64,000 nucleotides of DNA from Streptomyces sp. NBC_01288. Its GTDB lineage: Bacteria > Actinomycetota > Actinomycetes > Streptomycetales > Streptomycetaceae. The position numbers and the translations under genes were made by a program. Under the pieces are notes generated by a model, which was given only the letters and a program-made list of their open reading frames with translations, was not told where the DNA came from and did not search any database. The stretch spans positions 7,377,001 to 7,441,000 of the forward strand of contig NZ_CP108427.1 of NCBI RefSeq assembly GCF_035982055.1. Reading direction: 5' to 3'. Shown here one piece after another: positions 15,115-24,570 of the stretch. Numbering within the stretch: the stretch's first letter is position 1; each line of letters opens with the position of its first letter.

Positions 15115-16437
15115 ATGGACATCAGGACACTGCCCGACATCGCCATGGGTGTACGGGACGTACCAGATCGGCTGCTCGTCGAAGCGCGCATGGTATTGCT
15201 CGACACAATCGCCTGTGCGTTCGATGCTGTGTCCCGAAGTGCCTTGCGACGCCCGAGCGGGACGGCAGAAGACCCGGTCGTCTGGGGTACCGGCAGCAGT
15301 GCCACCGCGTCGGATGCGGTGTTCTGCAACGCCTACCACTCGCATGCTGCTGACTGGGATTCTGTGCACTACGTGACAGCCGGGCATCCTGGTGTGGTCA
15401 TTCTCCCGAGCCTGATGGCAGAGTACGAAACAGGTCGTATCGCTGCCGTCGACGTGCTGCGTTCCTACACAGTCGGCGTTGAGGCCATGGCTGTGCTCGG
15501 CAACGCCTACGGAGACGCATTGCGTGCTCGTCGCGTCCACCCGACACCCACCCTCGGCGCCGCCGCAGCGGTGATCGCACTGTGTCATGCCCACAGGCTG
15601 CGACCCTCCGCTGTTCGCATGGCGTTGCATCTCGTCGGCACCACGGTGGCGGGAAGCACCTCAGCCTTCGGCAGCGCGGCGAAGCCGTACCAAGTAGGAG
15701 CTGCCGCCAGGGCCGCATACGAGGCTGTGCGGTTCGCTGAATTCTCCCGGGCCGAACCTGAGGACGACTGGTACGCACCTCTACTGCAACCGCTCGGTGA
15801 ACCCTCCTACGACAGCCCGCACTCGTTCGCCGAACCATGGGCGTCCGACTCCTATCCTGTTTTGATCAAGCCCTTCCCCGCCTGTGCGTCCTTCGTGCAG
15901 GTCATCCACCAGCTCAGAGAGCTGTTCGCTGAAGGCCGGCACCCGGGTATCGAGGCAGTCGCCGTGAAGATCGACGTCCCGCAGACTGTGCTCGACGCCA
16001 GCAGGTACCCCCTGCCGGTGACGGTCGACCAGGCCAGATTCTCGCTACCGTTCCTTGTGGCCTGCCTGTTGGCCTACGGCACCGTCGAGAGTAGGCATTT
16101 CACGGAGACCGAACTGAACACCTCACGGATCCAGGAGCTGATGCGCGGGGTGACTCTGGGGCTGCTCCCTGGGCGGCTGGAAAAGTTCGGCGACCACTTG
16201 TACGGGAGAATGCTGGTCAAACATCCCGGCGGCGCTCTGACGGGCCAGGTGGTTCACGGTGTCGATCCCCATGTGAACCGGTGGCAGGACGTGAAACAGA
16301 AAGTGCACACCTGCCTGCCCGGCGACGAAGTCCTAGCAGACAGTCTGATCCGGATCATCTCGGCCTTCGGTGAAGGGGGCGTCCCGCAGCGGCGGAAAAC
16401 ACTAAAGGATCTTGTATCCGGCAGCGCCCGTACGTAG
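15115..16437 (+). CDS. MmgE/PrpD family protein, copy 2
   Basis: A 440-residue paralogue of the protein at 4403-5737. Shared blocks include ADWDSVHYVTAGHPGVVILPS, GVEAMAVLGNAYGDALR and LLPGRLEKFGDHLYG. The ATG at 15115 follows a GAGG element; a GTG at 15103 in the same frame is possible, but MDIRTLPD aligns with the start of copy 1. It is the only gene directly downstream of the precursor, so it most likely acts on the precursor or on its product. The family catalyses dehydration or decarboxylation; no RiPP role is known to me. Confidence 0.85.
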   Translation: MDIRTLPDIAMGVRDVPDRLLVEARMVLLDTIACAFDAVSRSALRRPSGTAEDPVVWGTGSSATASDAVFCNAYHSHAADWDSVHYVTAGHPGVVILPSLMAEYETGRIAAVDVLRSYTVGVEAMAVLGNAYGDALRARRVHPTPTLGAAAAVIALCHAHRLRPSAVRMALHLVGTTVAGSTSAFGSAAKPYQVGAAARAAYEAVRFAEFSRAEPEDDWYAPLLQPLGEPSYDSPHSFAEPWASDSYPVLIKPFPACASFVQVIHQLRELFAEGRHPGIEAVAVKIDVPQTVLDASRYPLPVTVDQARFSLPFLVACLLAYGTVESRHFTETELNTSRIQELMRGVTLGLLPGRLEKFGDHLYGRMLVKHPGGALTGQVVHGVDPHVNRWQDVKQKVHTCLPGDEVLADSLIRIISAFGEGGVPQRRKTLKDLVSGSART

Positions 16438-16602
16438 AGCCGCTGAGCAGCGAATATCTCCCGCTGAGAGCAATGAGATGCTCGGGCGGACACGGGAGCT
16501 CCGGCACTGGGCGCGAGACCGCTGCAGGCCCCTACGCCTCCCCCTGATACCTCAGACGCGGCTTCCAGTGCATTTCACCAGCGTCACCGTCGCAGGGCGG
16601 AT

Positions 16603-16974
16603 TCAACCGGTCGTCGCAACACCGGCTTCCTGGGCCGATAGTAGGTGCTCATTCAGGGCTTCATCGGGTGTCTTCCAACCGAGCGCGAGCGTTTTCCGGG
16701 ATCTCCTGCTGAGGGCGTGAGCCACGGCCTGTAGCTCTTCCGGCGACCACCTGGCCAGGTCGGTGCCCTTGGGAAAGTACTGGCGGAGAAGCCCGTTCGT
16801 GTTCTCGTTCGTCCCGCGCTGCCAGGGGCTGTGCGGATCCGGGAAGTAGACCGCGACGCCAGTGTCGAGCTTGAACTGGGCGTACTGGGAGAGCTCCTTG
16901 CCGCGGTCCCAGGTCAGCGACCGCCGGAGCTGGTAGGGAAGCGTTGTGATGACCGGCGTGAGTGCCTTGTTCAT
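16603..16974 (-). pseudogene. IS30-family transposase, C-terminal part
   Basis: This segment reads LTWDRGKELSQYAQFKL, then DPHSPWQRGTNENTNGLLRQYFPKG, the DDE-domain end of IS30 transposases, with the conserved catalytic Glu in TNENTNGLLRQ. The first catalytic Asp regions and most of the DNA-binding domain are absent, so it is inactive. Confidence 0.85.
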
Positions 16975-17075
16975 CGACAGTGCGCCGCATCCTCACTGGT
17001 CAGGCCCTTGGCGATCTCGCCCCAGAACAGCCGCTCGATCTCGCGCCGAGTCGAGGGCTGTCCCGGCGACTTCAT
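16973..17075 (-). pseudogene. IS30-family transposase, N-terminal scrap
   Basis: The minus strand reads a short start ending REIERLFWGEIAKGLTSEDAA, typical of the N-terminus of actinobacterial IS30 transposases, and then hits a stop at the junction with the C-terminal part. It shows an internal deletion of the element. Confidence 0.65.
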
Positions 17076-17172
17076 CGGTGACCGCCCCGTCAACTCCGCC
17101 ATCCAACCCGCTGGTCGTCCCGCAACACACGTCTCTGATCAGAATTGTTGCTACGACTGGTTGAACTCGCCC

Positions 17173-17462
17173 AGTTCCGGTCACGGAAGTTCGTCCGGGC
17201 CCTCGACCACCACCGGATGGCCGGCTCGATAGGGAGGGTCGGGGCGGCAGGTGACAACGCGGCCATGGAGTCCTTCTTCAGCCTGCGGCAGAAGAACGTC
17301 CTCGACCGCCGATCCTGGGCCACCCGCGAGGAACTGCGCATCGCGATCGTGACCTGGATCGAGAGGACCTACCACCGACGCCGCAGACAAGCCGCACTTG
17401 GCCGGCTGACCCCCATCGAATTCGAGACAGTCATGACCACACCGGCCCTCCAGGCCGCGTGA
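17173..17462 (+). pseudogene. IS3-family transposase (OrfB) C-terminal fragment
   Basis: The frame ending at TGA 17460-17462 reads QFRSRKFVRALDHHRM, then GDNAAMESFFSLRQKNV and WIERTYHRRRRQAALGRL, the integrase-core end of IS3-family OrfB with the catalytic Glu in AAMESFF. All upstream parts are missing. It begins exactly where the IS30 derivative ends. Confidence 0.85.
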
Positions 17463-17584
17463 CCGAACCTGACCTGCACCAGACCCTGCTCTCGCGGTGC
17501 ACCGCCCTGTTACAGCTGATGCGGATCCCGCTGCCACCTCCGCAGACGCCGAGGGTTCTGGGTGTGGACGACCTCGCCCTCTAG
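17463..17584 (+). pseudogene. ISL3-family transposase scrap
   Basis: A frame continuing past the IS3 stop reads LLSRCTALLQLMRIPL and then PRVLGVDDLAL before a TAG at about 17582. The motif VLGVDD-AL is that of the first catalytic Asp of ISL3 transposases. Only about 40 residues remain. Confidence 0.55.
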
Positions 17585-17591
17585 GACCGGC

Positions 17592-20189
17592 TTAGGGCGG
17601 CGAGGCCTGCGTGGAGTCGTGGCTCCACACGGTGAGCGTGTCGGGATGGTCGGGGCCGAGCACCCGCAATATGTCGGTCAGCAGGGTTCCGGGGGTGGTC
17701 TGGTTGCCCGGGTAGTCGGTCCAGTAGGCGATCTGATGGCGGTTGGTGCGGGTGTGCGGGTGGTCGGGGCCGAGCACTCGCAGTCGGTCGGTCAGGAGTG
17801 CCTCGAACGCCGTGACCGCACCGTCCGGGTCACCTGCCATCGCTGTCCAATAGGCGAGGCTGCCTCGGGTGATCATTGTGTGGGGGTGGTCGGGGCCTAG
17901 CACTCGAAGGCGGTCGGCGTAGACCTCCCGCAGGGCGGCCAGTGCACGGCGGGGATCCTCGGCTGCGCCCTGCCACCAGGCGAGATTGTTCCGGGTGGTC
18001 AGGGTGCGTGGGTGGTCGGGGCCCAGCACCCGTACGAGGTCGGGGAGGAGGGCCCTGAACGCGTCGACGGCGCCGCTGGGGTCACCGGCGAGCCCTTGCC
18101 ACCAGGCCAGGTCGTTCCTGGTGATCATCGAGTGCAGGTGGTCGGGCCCCAGTACCCGCTGCCGGTCACCGAGCAACGTTCGCAGCGCCGCAGCCGCACC
18201 AGCCGGGTCACCCGCCTTTCCTCGCCACCAGGCCAGGTCGTTGCGGGTGGTGAGCGTGTCGGGGTGATCGGGGCCTAGCAGCCGCACCATGTCGGGCAGC
18301 AGGGCGCCGAACGCGGTCGCCGCCCCAGCGGGATCACCGGACTCGCCCTGCCAGTAGGCCAGGTTGTGCCGGGTGGTGAGGGTGTCGAGGTGGTCGGGCC
18401 CCAGCACTCGCAGCCGGTCCGCCAGCAGGGCTTCGGTGGCGGCGAAAGCGCCGGAGGCGTCCCCGGCCTCGCCTCGCCAGCGTGCGTGGCCGGCGCGGAC
18501 GGCGAGGGTGTGGGAGTGCTCGGCGCCGAGCCGCTGCGCTGCCGTGGAGCCCAGGTCGTCGTAGTAGGCGGCGGCCGCCGAGACCAGACCAGACTCGCCC
18601 AGACTGTTGCCAGCGGTGAACAGGACGCGGTGGGCGCCTGTTTCGGTGTTCCACAGGGCTGGGCCTGCAGCAGCGTGCAGGGCCGCTGTGTTGGCCCGCA
18701 GTACCTGCCCGTGGGAAGGGTCGCACTCGACGTCCGGCCAGATCGACAGCAGGGCGTCGGCCACGGTCGTCGCCAGCGCGTTGGCGTGTTCCGGGTGCGT
18801 AGACTCGCGGACCGCACGCTGGATCAGGGCGTGCACTCGAATGGTCGGGTCGACCGGATTGAGCGTGAGCAGGCTGAGACGGTGCAGGCTGTGCAGGACG
18901 TCGCGCACATCGTCGGCTTCGACGGGCTCCTGGGAATTGCGGCGGCCGCGGAGGTAACCGGTGACCATGCTCGTGGTGAGTAGCTCGCCGGGGATCGCGT
19001 TGGGGTCGAGCAGTGCTGCCAGCTCCAGGACGGGGCGGCCCAACCCTCGCGGGGTCAAGGTGTCGGCGTGGTCGATGGACAGCGACCACGTGGCCGCGAC
19101 GGTGGCTCGGTGCTCATCCGGCAGAGCTTCGGGCTCGGGGGTGAGGTCCGCCAGGCGCCTGCGGGCGTCGTTCAGGCGGCGCCGATACTCAGCGCAGGAC
19201 AAACCCCGATCGAGGATGTAGGCACCTGCCTGGGCCAATGCCAGCGGGAGGTGTCCGAGATCCTCGGCGAGCCGGTCGTCATCGGTGAGCAGATCGCCAT
19301 CGCCGCCCAGCCGGGCACTCAGGTAGGCCGTTGACTGCCCAGGCGTGAACAGGCCGACCTCCACGAGGTACCGCCCGCTCGACAAGGCAGCATCACGGCG
19401 GCGAGTGGTGACCACCGCCCGGCCGGAGTGGACAGTGGGAGGCCAGAGCCCGTTGAGGTCCGCAGGGTTCTGCAGGTCGTCCAGCACGATCAGCCACCGC
19501 CGGCGATGCGGTTCGGACAGCCAGGCCAGGAAGCGCGCCGCGCCCTGCTCAGGGTCGTCATCCTGAAGTCCAGTGATGTCGGCAGCGGCCTGCGCGTAGG
19601 CGATGACCACGGCGTCGCGGGACGCAGCGGTCACCCACATCAGCAGGTCGACTTGCCCCGCCCGCCACGTGCGGTGAGCGAGGGCTGCGGCGATCTGCGT
19701 CTTGCCGACGCCACCCATCCCCGACAACACCTGCCACACCACGGCGGTGCCACCGCCGGTAGCCATGAACGCATCGAGGTCGTGGTCGGCGGGGCGCTCC
19801 TGGCGGCAGTCGGCCAGCAAGGGCAGCACTCCCACCTGGTGTGGCCACGGCTGCGGCCGGTGCGGCAAGCCGGTGATGTCAACCCAGCGGGGTGCGGCCG
19901 AAGTACGGTGCGTGCCCCCGGAGCGGTGGCTGTCGGCGTAGCGGTCGCGCCATGTGCCGAGGCGGACTTCCTGGGAGTCGAGGGTGATGGGGGGACGGCG
20001 GGTGCGGGCATGCCGGGCGCAGGCCCGGACGAACACCTCCACCGTTTCGAGTCGTGTGGATCTGCCGTTCAGCAGGTTGCCGAAGGTGGCCTTCGATGTC
20101 GCTGATCCTTCGGCCTGAGCATGCCGGGCGAGGGCCTCCAGCGATGGGGATCCGGCCAGAGCGCGCAGCCGCTTCAGGTCGTCGAGCAT
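17592..20189 (-). CDS. NB-ARC/TPR signal-transduction ATPase with N-terminal helix-turn-helix-like domain
   Basis: An 865-residue NLR-like protein. The first 65 residues look like the short helical/HTH-like domain seen on many Streptomyces NB-ARC proteins. Walker A is GMGGVGKT at 157-164, Walker B RRWLIVLDDLQ near 235, and GHLPLALAQAG is the NB-ARC GxP block. From about residue 550 there are eight or so TPR repeats built on RVLGPDHP-TL-TR-NLA-W. The ATG follows GGGGGAG at a good distance. Proteins of this type act as regulators or as phage-sensing defence ATPases; the divergent partner ends in a nuclease-like motif. Confidence 0.85.
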   Translation of the reverse strand: MLDDLKRLRALAGSPSLEALARHAQAEGSATSKATFGNLLNGRSTRLETVEVFVRACARHARTRRPPITLDSQEVRLGTWRDRYADSHRSGGTHRTSAAPRWVDITGLPHRPQPWPHQVGVLPLLADCRQERPADHDLDAFMATGGGTAVVWQVLSGMGGVGKTQIAAALAHRTWRAGQVDLLMWVTAASRDAVVIAYAQAAADITGLQDDDPEQGAARFLAWLSEPHRRRWLIVLDDLQNPADLNGLWPPTVHSGRAVVTTRRRDAALSSGRYLVEVGLFTPGQSTAYLSARLGGDGDLLTDDDRLAEDLGHLPLALAQAGAYILDRGLSCAEYRRRLNDARRRLADLTPEPEALPDEHRATVAATWSLSIDHADTLTPRGLGRPVLELAALLDPNAIPGELLTTSMVTGYLRGRRNSQEPVEADDVRDVLHSLHRLSLLTLNPVDPTIRVHALIQRAVRESTHPEHANALATTVADALLSIWPDVECDPSHGQVLRANTAALHAAAGPALWNTETGAHRVLFTAGNSLGESGLVSAAAAYYDDLGSTAAQRLGAEHSHTLAVRAGHARWRGEAGDASGAFAATEALLADRLRVLGPDHLDTLTTRHNLAYWQGESGDPAGAATAFGALLPDMVRLLGPDHPDTLTTRNDLAWWRGKAGDPAGAAAALRTLLGDRQRVLGPDHLHSMITRNDLAWWQGLAGDPSGAVDAFRALLPDLVRVLGPDHPRTLTTRNNLAWWQGAAEDPRRALAALREVYADRLRVLGPDHPHTMITRGSLAYWTAMAGDPDGAVTAFEALLTDRLRVLGPDHPHTRTNRHQIAYWTDYPGNQTTPGTLLTDILRVLGPDHPDTLTVWSHDSTQASPP

Positions 20190-20326
20190 CCGTCTCCCCC
20201 CAGGAGGCGGTCGCCCGATTGAGAGACGTCATTGAGCGTCCAGCGTCCAGATTTCCAGGTTAGTCGAAAGTGACCGCTCCGACACTCACCGTAAAGGCAT
20301 CGGTTCCCTGAGCGAAGGAGCTCGCG

Positions 20327-20494
20327 ATGTCGTTCACGACGATCACGTCCTGGGCAGAGTCAATCTGGATGGCGCTTCCGCAGGTCACGACGCTACTGGA
20401 CTTCGTGACCGCGGCCGCCGGCTTTTACGTGTCGTGCTCGCTGGCGCACCGGCGGTTGCAGCGGCGGCCACGCCGCGACCGGCGAAGCCACTGA
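20327..20494 (+). CDS. Small hypothetical protein, possible membrane peptide
   Basis: A 55-residue frame starting at ATG 20327 behind a near-perfect AAGGAG site six bases away. Residues about 13-40 are hydrophobic and could span the membrane once, followed by a very basic tail (HRRLQRRPRRDRR). Its stop overlaps an ATG (TGATG) of a further 60-codon frame ending at about 20676, whose coding status is doubtful. It sits between the NB-ARC gene and the large nuclease-like gene. The strong ribosome site is the main support. Confidence 0.4.
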   Translation: MSFTTITSWAESIWMALPQVTTLLDFVTAAAGFYVSCSLAHRRLQRRPRRDRRSH

Positions 20495-20880
20495 TGCGGG
20501 TGAAGACCAGCGGCAGCACGGGCCAATGGATCGCCGGTAGGGGCCACCGCCTCGCTATGTCAATCCGCGAGGAGGCAAAGCGGGCCCGAGCAGTTACTCG
20601 GCGACCGCAGGTGGTTCAGCATCGAAGAGTCCTCCCAGAACCCGGAGCTCTGCCACTCTGGGGCCGCCAACGTTAAGGATCCGCGTGCCGAAACGGCGAC
20701 CCAGCGACTCGGCATCTTGTCGCTGACGATGGTCAACACCGCGTCCAGGCCTTGCTCCAGCCGTGGCACCAGGGCGGCGCAGACCGTGACCGGCGAACTC
20801 GCGATTGTCAACTCAAGAGCGCTGTCTGGGCACTTGCTGCCACCCTGGCATCGTAAGGATCACACCCGGGGAGCACCGCG
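20495..20880 (+). other. Region without a convincing gene
   Basis: A 60-codon frame (20494-20676) is coupled to the small gene before it but has no recognisable features. The rest of the stretch shows no gene, repeat or hairpin that I trust. A GGGGAG ribosome site for the next gene lies just before 20881. Confidence 0.4.
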
Positions 20881-23800
20881 ATGACCAGCCCGCCTCCGCC
20901 CACCTCCGCGCAGCAGCGACGCGTGCAGTGGAAGACCATCGACACGGCACTTGCCCCCTACTCGACCGAGTCGCTGCTGGTCTTGCTGGAAGCCGCGCTG
21001 ATGGCACCGACCTGCTCGCGATTCCATGACCATCTCCTGCTGCTGTGGACGCGCGTCATTCGCAGCGGGCGCCGTTCTGGTGCGGTGGTCATGGCCGAGG
21101 TGCTGCCGGTCCTCGTCGAGGCCGCGGTGCAGGGTGCTCCCGGACGGGGCGTCCTCACTGAGGGAGAGCCGAACGACGTACGAGCTGGTGTGCGCTTCGC
21201 TGGAATGCTGCTGCACCCGGGGGACCTGGATCACCCCCTTCTGGTGCTCCGCAGCCTGCGGCTGACGGCATGTGCCGTCGACGAGCACCTGCTCGGCGCG
21301 GTCGGGTTCGGCCTCGGCGACGTCATCGAGCTCGCCGTGCGCTACACCGACCGCCGGATGAGAGAGGCCGTGCATGCCTGGCCGACCTCCGAAGAAGGCC
21401 CGGACGGCGAGACGATCTCATGCTGGCTCGCCCAGGCCAGCGTGGATGCCGTCGTGATAGCGGAGTACGACTGCCTCGACGACATCGCCTCTGCCTGCGA
21501 CCAGCCGGAGCGCGCACGCCGGGCGCTGGCGTGGCTGACGGCAGACATTGGGAAGTTGAAGCTGAAGTACGACCCGAAGCGGCAGCTGCTCGGCCCCGTG
21601 TTGGCCGTACGGGCCCACGGCCGGAGGATCCCCGTACCGGCCAGCGAAGCGCTCCAAGCCGTCACGGCTGCCGCCGAACAGCTCCTGCGACACCTCGGAT
21701 TCAACCAGGACCTGGCCCAGCGCGTTCAGGACCTAGCCGTGCTACGGGTTGCCGACGTACTGCAGTTGGACAGCGTTCCCCGCCCTGACGAAATGGCCCG
21801 GATCAGCGCGCCCCAGCTTCGCTTGGAGGTCGCGGTCGTCAGCGCGTTCCTCGACGGGCACCTCGGGCCGCGAGTCGAGGCCGCCCGAAGGGCCCTGCGG
21901 GAGGAGACCTCACCGGAGCAGGGACGGCTGGTGGTGTATGCGGGGCCGCGTTTCCTCGTACGCGAGGCGGTCACCGACACCCTCATGGTGCATGTCGAGG
22001 AGCTCGCCGAGATGGCAGCCGATGCCGCCGGGAACCGAGCCACGCTGGCCCTGTTCGTGTGGGAGATGACCCAGCATCCGGGAGTGGATGCGATCGCCTA
22101 CCTCCACCTGCTTGATGCGTGGGGCGGCTGGCGCCGTAACGGCACACTCCTTGCGCCCGGCGAATCCGTGCCAGAGGTTGCCGTCGTCCCGCGGCAAGGC
22201 CGAGACCTGTCCTGGGACCGGGCCGCCACCTGGGCACCGATCGACAAGGTCCTCGCGGACGCGGGCCTGCCCGCCTCCGTGGAGTGGACAGCCACGAAGA
22301 TCGTCGACCTCCCCGATGGAGCGGCGGGGCTGCATGCGGACCTTCACCACTACGCAACTCCAACCGCGGCTGCGGCCGTGAGTACCCACCCACCGCTCGC
22401 CGTGACTGTCCGCCCCGGCCAACCCGGTGAGGCGCCGCTGGACTTCCCGTGCCTGATCGGCCTGGCCGACGCGATCCGCACCACCATCACCGCCCATCCT
22501 GTGATCGCCCGGCACTTCACCCTCCCCGACCAGGTCCCGATCACCGTGGATCTGGCCCAGGCCCTGGCGGACCCGGCGCAGCTGCCCGACGACGGAACAG
22601 ACACCGAGGCCCCTGCCGACGGCCTTCGCCTTCTTGTCTCCGTCGATCCGCCCAGCGCATCCATCCGACTCGTCATGGGGCCCGATTTCCTCGGGGCGTT
22701 CGCGGGTGACGGACGCGAAGGACACCGCGCCCTGGGTCACGCCCTCCACCACTGCGCCAGCCAGGTCCGCGAAGGGCGAGACGCAGGAAACGGCCCCGAT
22801 GCCGGATCCTTCACCGAGGCGTGGAACCAGGCCGACCCAGTCCTAGCCCTCAACGTCTTGGAGAACCCGTGGCCCGCTCAGACCCCCGAGTACGCCGTGC
22901 CGGACGGCGAACACGTTCAGATCCGCGCCCTGCGTTCCGCGGCAGCGGCCGTCCGGGAAGCCGGGGTCCCAGCCGGCCTGTGGCGCGGGCGCGACGCCGT
23001 GCGCCCGGCCGAGCAGGTCCTCCACGCGCTGGAGGCGTTGCTCGACACGGAGATCCGCTCCTTCGAGCCCGCACTTACCACCGAACTGGCCCGTCACCTC
23101 AACGCCGCCTGGTGCGCCCGGACACACCGCCACCACGAGTTGCTGTTCAATCTGGCCGCGCCCTGGGCCGACAACTGGGTAGGGGAGGCTCAGCGGCGTA
23201 CATCCGACGACTCGGTGGCTACCTCCGCGCTGAACCTGCTCCTGCAGGAGGCACTGGCCACGCCGCCCCAAGGAGATTGCGCCGTCGACCTACTGGCCGT
23301 GGCCGACCTGATCGCCCTCGCCGAACTGATTCTGTACAGCGGGATCACAGCCGTCGCAGGAGCCCGCGGACTGCACGGCCTGGAACTCCAGGTACACGCC
23401 ACCGGCGTCTTTCACATCGACCAGCCCGACGCCGAGGACCCGACCGCCACCGCCACACACCTTGGACTGGACCAGAAAGCGTGGACTCGCGCGCGCCACC
23501 ACCACTGGTTGGCCCAGAGTCGGCAGAGCACCCTTGCTGATCTGCCGGCCCCGCCTCACGTCGGGCCCCGGCCGCACAGGACGCCGGGGGCGTTCACCGC
23601 CCTCCGGCCGGCCCCCGGCTCTTCCCTCGCCCGCGCTGACCAGGAACTGTGCCGGGCGTGGGGCTTCGGATTCGACGCCCTCGGCGCAGTGCTCGGCACG
23701 GCAGTGGACTGGCCAACTGGTCCCGAGGGATACGGCATCACCACGCCCGATGAGCTGGCCCGCGAGGCGGCCGCCTGGTCAGGCGTGCCCATCTCGGAAA

Positions 23801-24570
23801 CCCGTGCTGCGATCGACCCACTCGTCCTCGACCGCGGCAACGCCGCCGATGACCGCGAGCACCGGTACACGGAGGTCGAGCGGCGCCCACGGCTCACCAC
23901 CCACCCGCTGATCTCCGCAGATCCCGGGCAACTGCTGCTTCTTCCGTGGGTGATCCACACTGCGCAGGAGATTTACGCAGCCGCTTTCCAGGATGGACGC
24001 CTGCCACATCGAGACCTGCCCGCGCCGGTCCGCGGCGCCCTCGCCAAGCACCGCCAAGCCATAGAACAGCAGTTGGAGAGGGACATCGCCGCCATCGCGA
24101 ACCGTCTCGGACTGCCCCACGTCGCCAACTTCAGAGAGAAGGACGCCGAGCGTGCCGGCCTGCCCACCACAGGAGGGGAGATCGATCTGCTCATTGCTGA
24201 CCCTGCGACCGCCCGCCTCTGGGTTGTAGAGGCCAAGCACCCCCACCCCGGGCACGCGCCGCACGCAGTAATCCAGCACATCAAACGCTTCACCGACCCG
24301 AAGGACGGCTACCTGACGAAGGTCCTGCGCAAGGTGGACGCGGTCGCCTCCAACCCTCAGGCCGTGGCGCTCGCCTGCGCTGCTCCCACAGACGGCACCT
24401 GGCGCGTCGTGCCGTTGATCGTCACCCAGGCCATCGACCCCACGGCATTCGTCGCCGACCCGAGAGTAGCCTTCACCATCACCGACTACCTCGACCAGGT
24501 TCTGACCACTCCAGCAGACCCCGGGCCGGGATGGTGGACGCCACCCGATGAGTACGCCGCCAGAAGTTGA
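20881..24570 (+). CDS. Large protein with C-terminal PD-(D/E)xK nuclease-like motif
   Basis: A 1229-residue protein of no family I recognise. The first about 1050 residues are mainly helical with no motif I can name. Near the end, GGEIDLLIADP followed by LWVVEAKHP places Asp1102, Glu1117 and Lys1119 as a PD-(D/E)xK nuclease core, with Glu1100 before it. The start ATG has a GGGGAG site 7 bases away. Its neighbour, on the other strand, is an NB-ARC/TPR protein, and a recombinase and BREX genes follow, so a defence role is plausible. It could also be a DNA-repair or restriction-like nuclease. Confidence 0.75.
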   Translation: MTSPPPPTSAQQRRVQWKTIDTALAPYSTESLLVLLEAALMAPTCSRFHDHLLLLWTRVIRSGRRSGAVVMAEVLPVLVEAAVQGAPGRGVLTEGEPNDVRAGVRFAGMLLHPGDLDHPLLVLRSLRLTACAVDEHLLGAVGFGLGDVIELAVRYTDRRMREAVHAWPTSEEGPDGETISCWLAQASVDAVVIAEYDCLDDIASACDQPERARRALAWLTADIGKLKLKYDPKRQLLGPVLAVRAHGRRIPVPASEALQAVTAAAEQLLRHLGFNQDLAQRVQDLAVLRVADVLQLDSVPRPDEMARISAPQLRLEVAVVSAFLDGHLGPRVEAARRALREETSPEQGRLVVYAGPRFLVREAVTDTLMVHVEELAEMAADAAGNRATLALFVWEMTQHPGVDAIAYLHLLDAWGGWRRNGTLLAPGESVPEVAVVPRQGRDLSWDRAATWAPIDKVLADAGLPASVEWTATKIVDLPDGAAGLHADLHHYATPTAAAAVSTHPPLAVTVRPGQPGEAPLDFPCLIGLADAIRTTITAHPVIARHFTLPDQVPITVDLAQALADPAQLPDDGTDTEAPADGLRLLVSVDPPSASIRLVMGPDFLGAFAGDGREGHRALGHALHHCASQVREGRDAGNGPDAGSFTEAWNQADPVLALNVLENPWPAQTPEYAVPDGEHVQIRALRSAAAAVREAGVPAGLWRGRDAVRPAEQVLHALEALLDTEIRSFEPALTTELARHLNAAWCARTHRHHELLFNLAAPWADNWVGEAQRRTSDDSVATSALNLLLQEALATPPQGDCAVDLLAVADLIALAELILYSGITAVAGARGLHGLELQVHATGVFHIDQPDAEDPTATATHLGLDQKAWTRARHHHWLAQSRQSTLADLPAPPHVGPRPHRTPGAFTALRPAPGSSLARADQELCRAWGFGFDALGAVLGTAVDWPTGPEGYGITTPDELAREAAAWSGVPISETRAAIDPLVLDRGNAADDREHRYTEVERRPRLTTHPLISADPGQLLLLPWVIHTAQEIYAAAFQDGRLPHRDLPAPVRGALAKHRQAIEQQLERDIAAIANRLGLPHVANFREKDAERAGLPTTGGEIDLLIADPATARLWVVEAKHPHPGHAPHAVIQHIKRFTDPKDGYLTKVLRKVDAVASNPQAVALACAAPTDGTWRVVPLIVTQAIDPTAFVADPRVAFTITDYLDQVLTTPADPGPGWWTPPDEYAARS

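Larger units (their letters stand above)
16595..17172 (-). mobile_element. IS30-family deletion derivative with intact inverted repeats
   Basis: The ends are 26-bp inverted repeats at 16595-16620 and 17147-17172 that match at 22 positions. Inside, the minus strand codes an IS30 transposase N-terminus (start at 17075) joined to its C-terminus (16603 to about 16974), with the middle missing. With about 578 bp and no working transposase it is a non-autonomous, MITE-like remnant. Its right end abuts an IS3 fragment. Confidence 0.75.
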
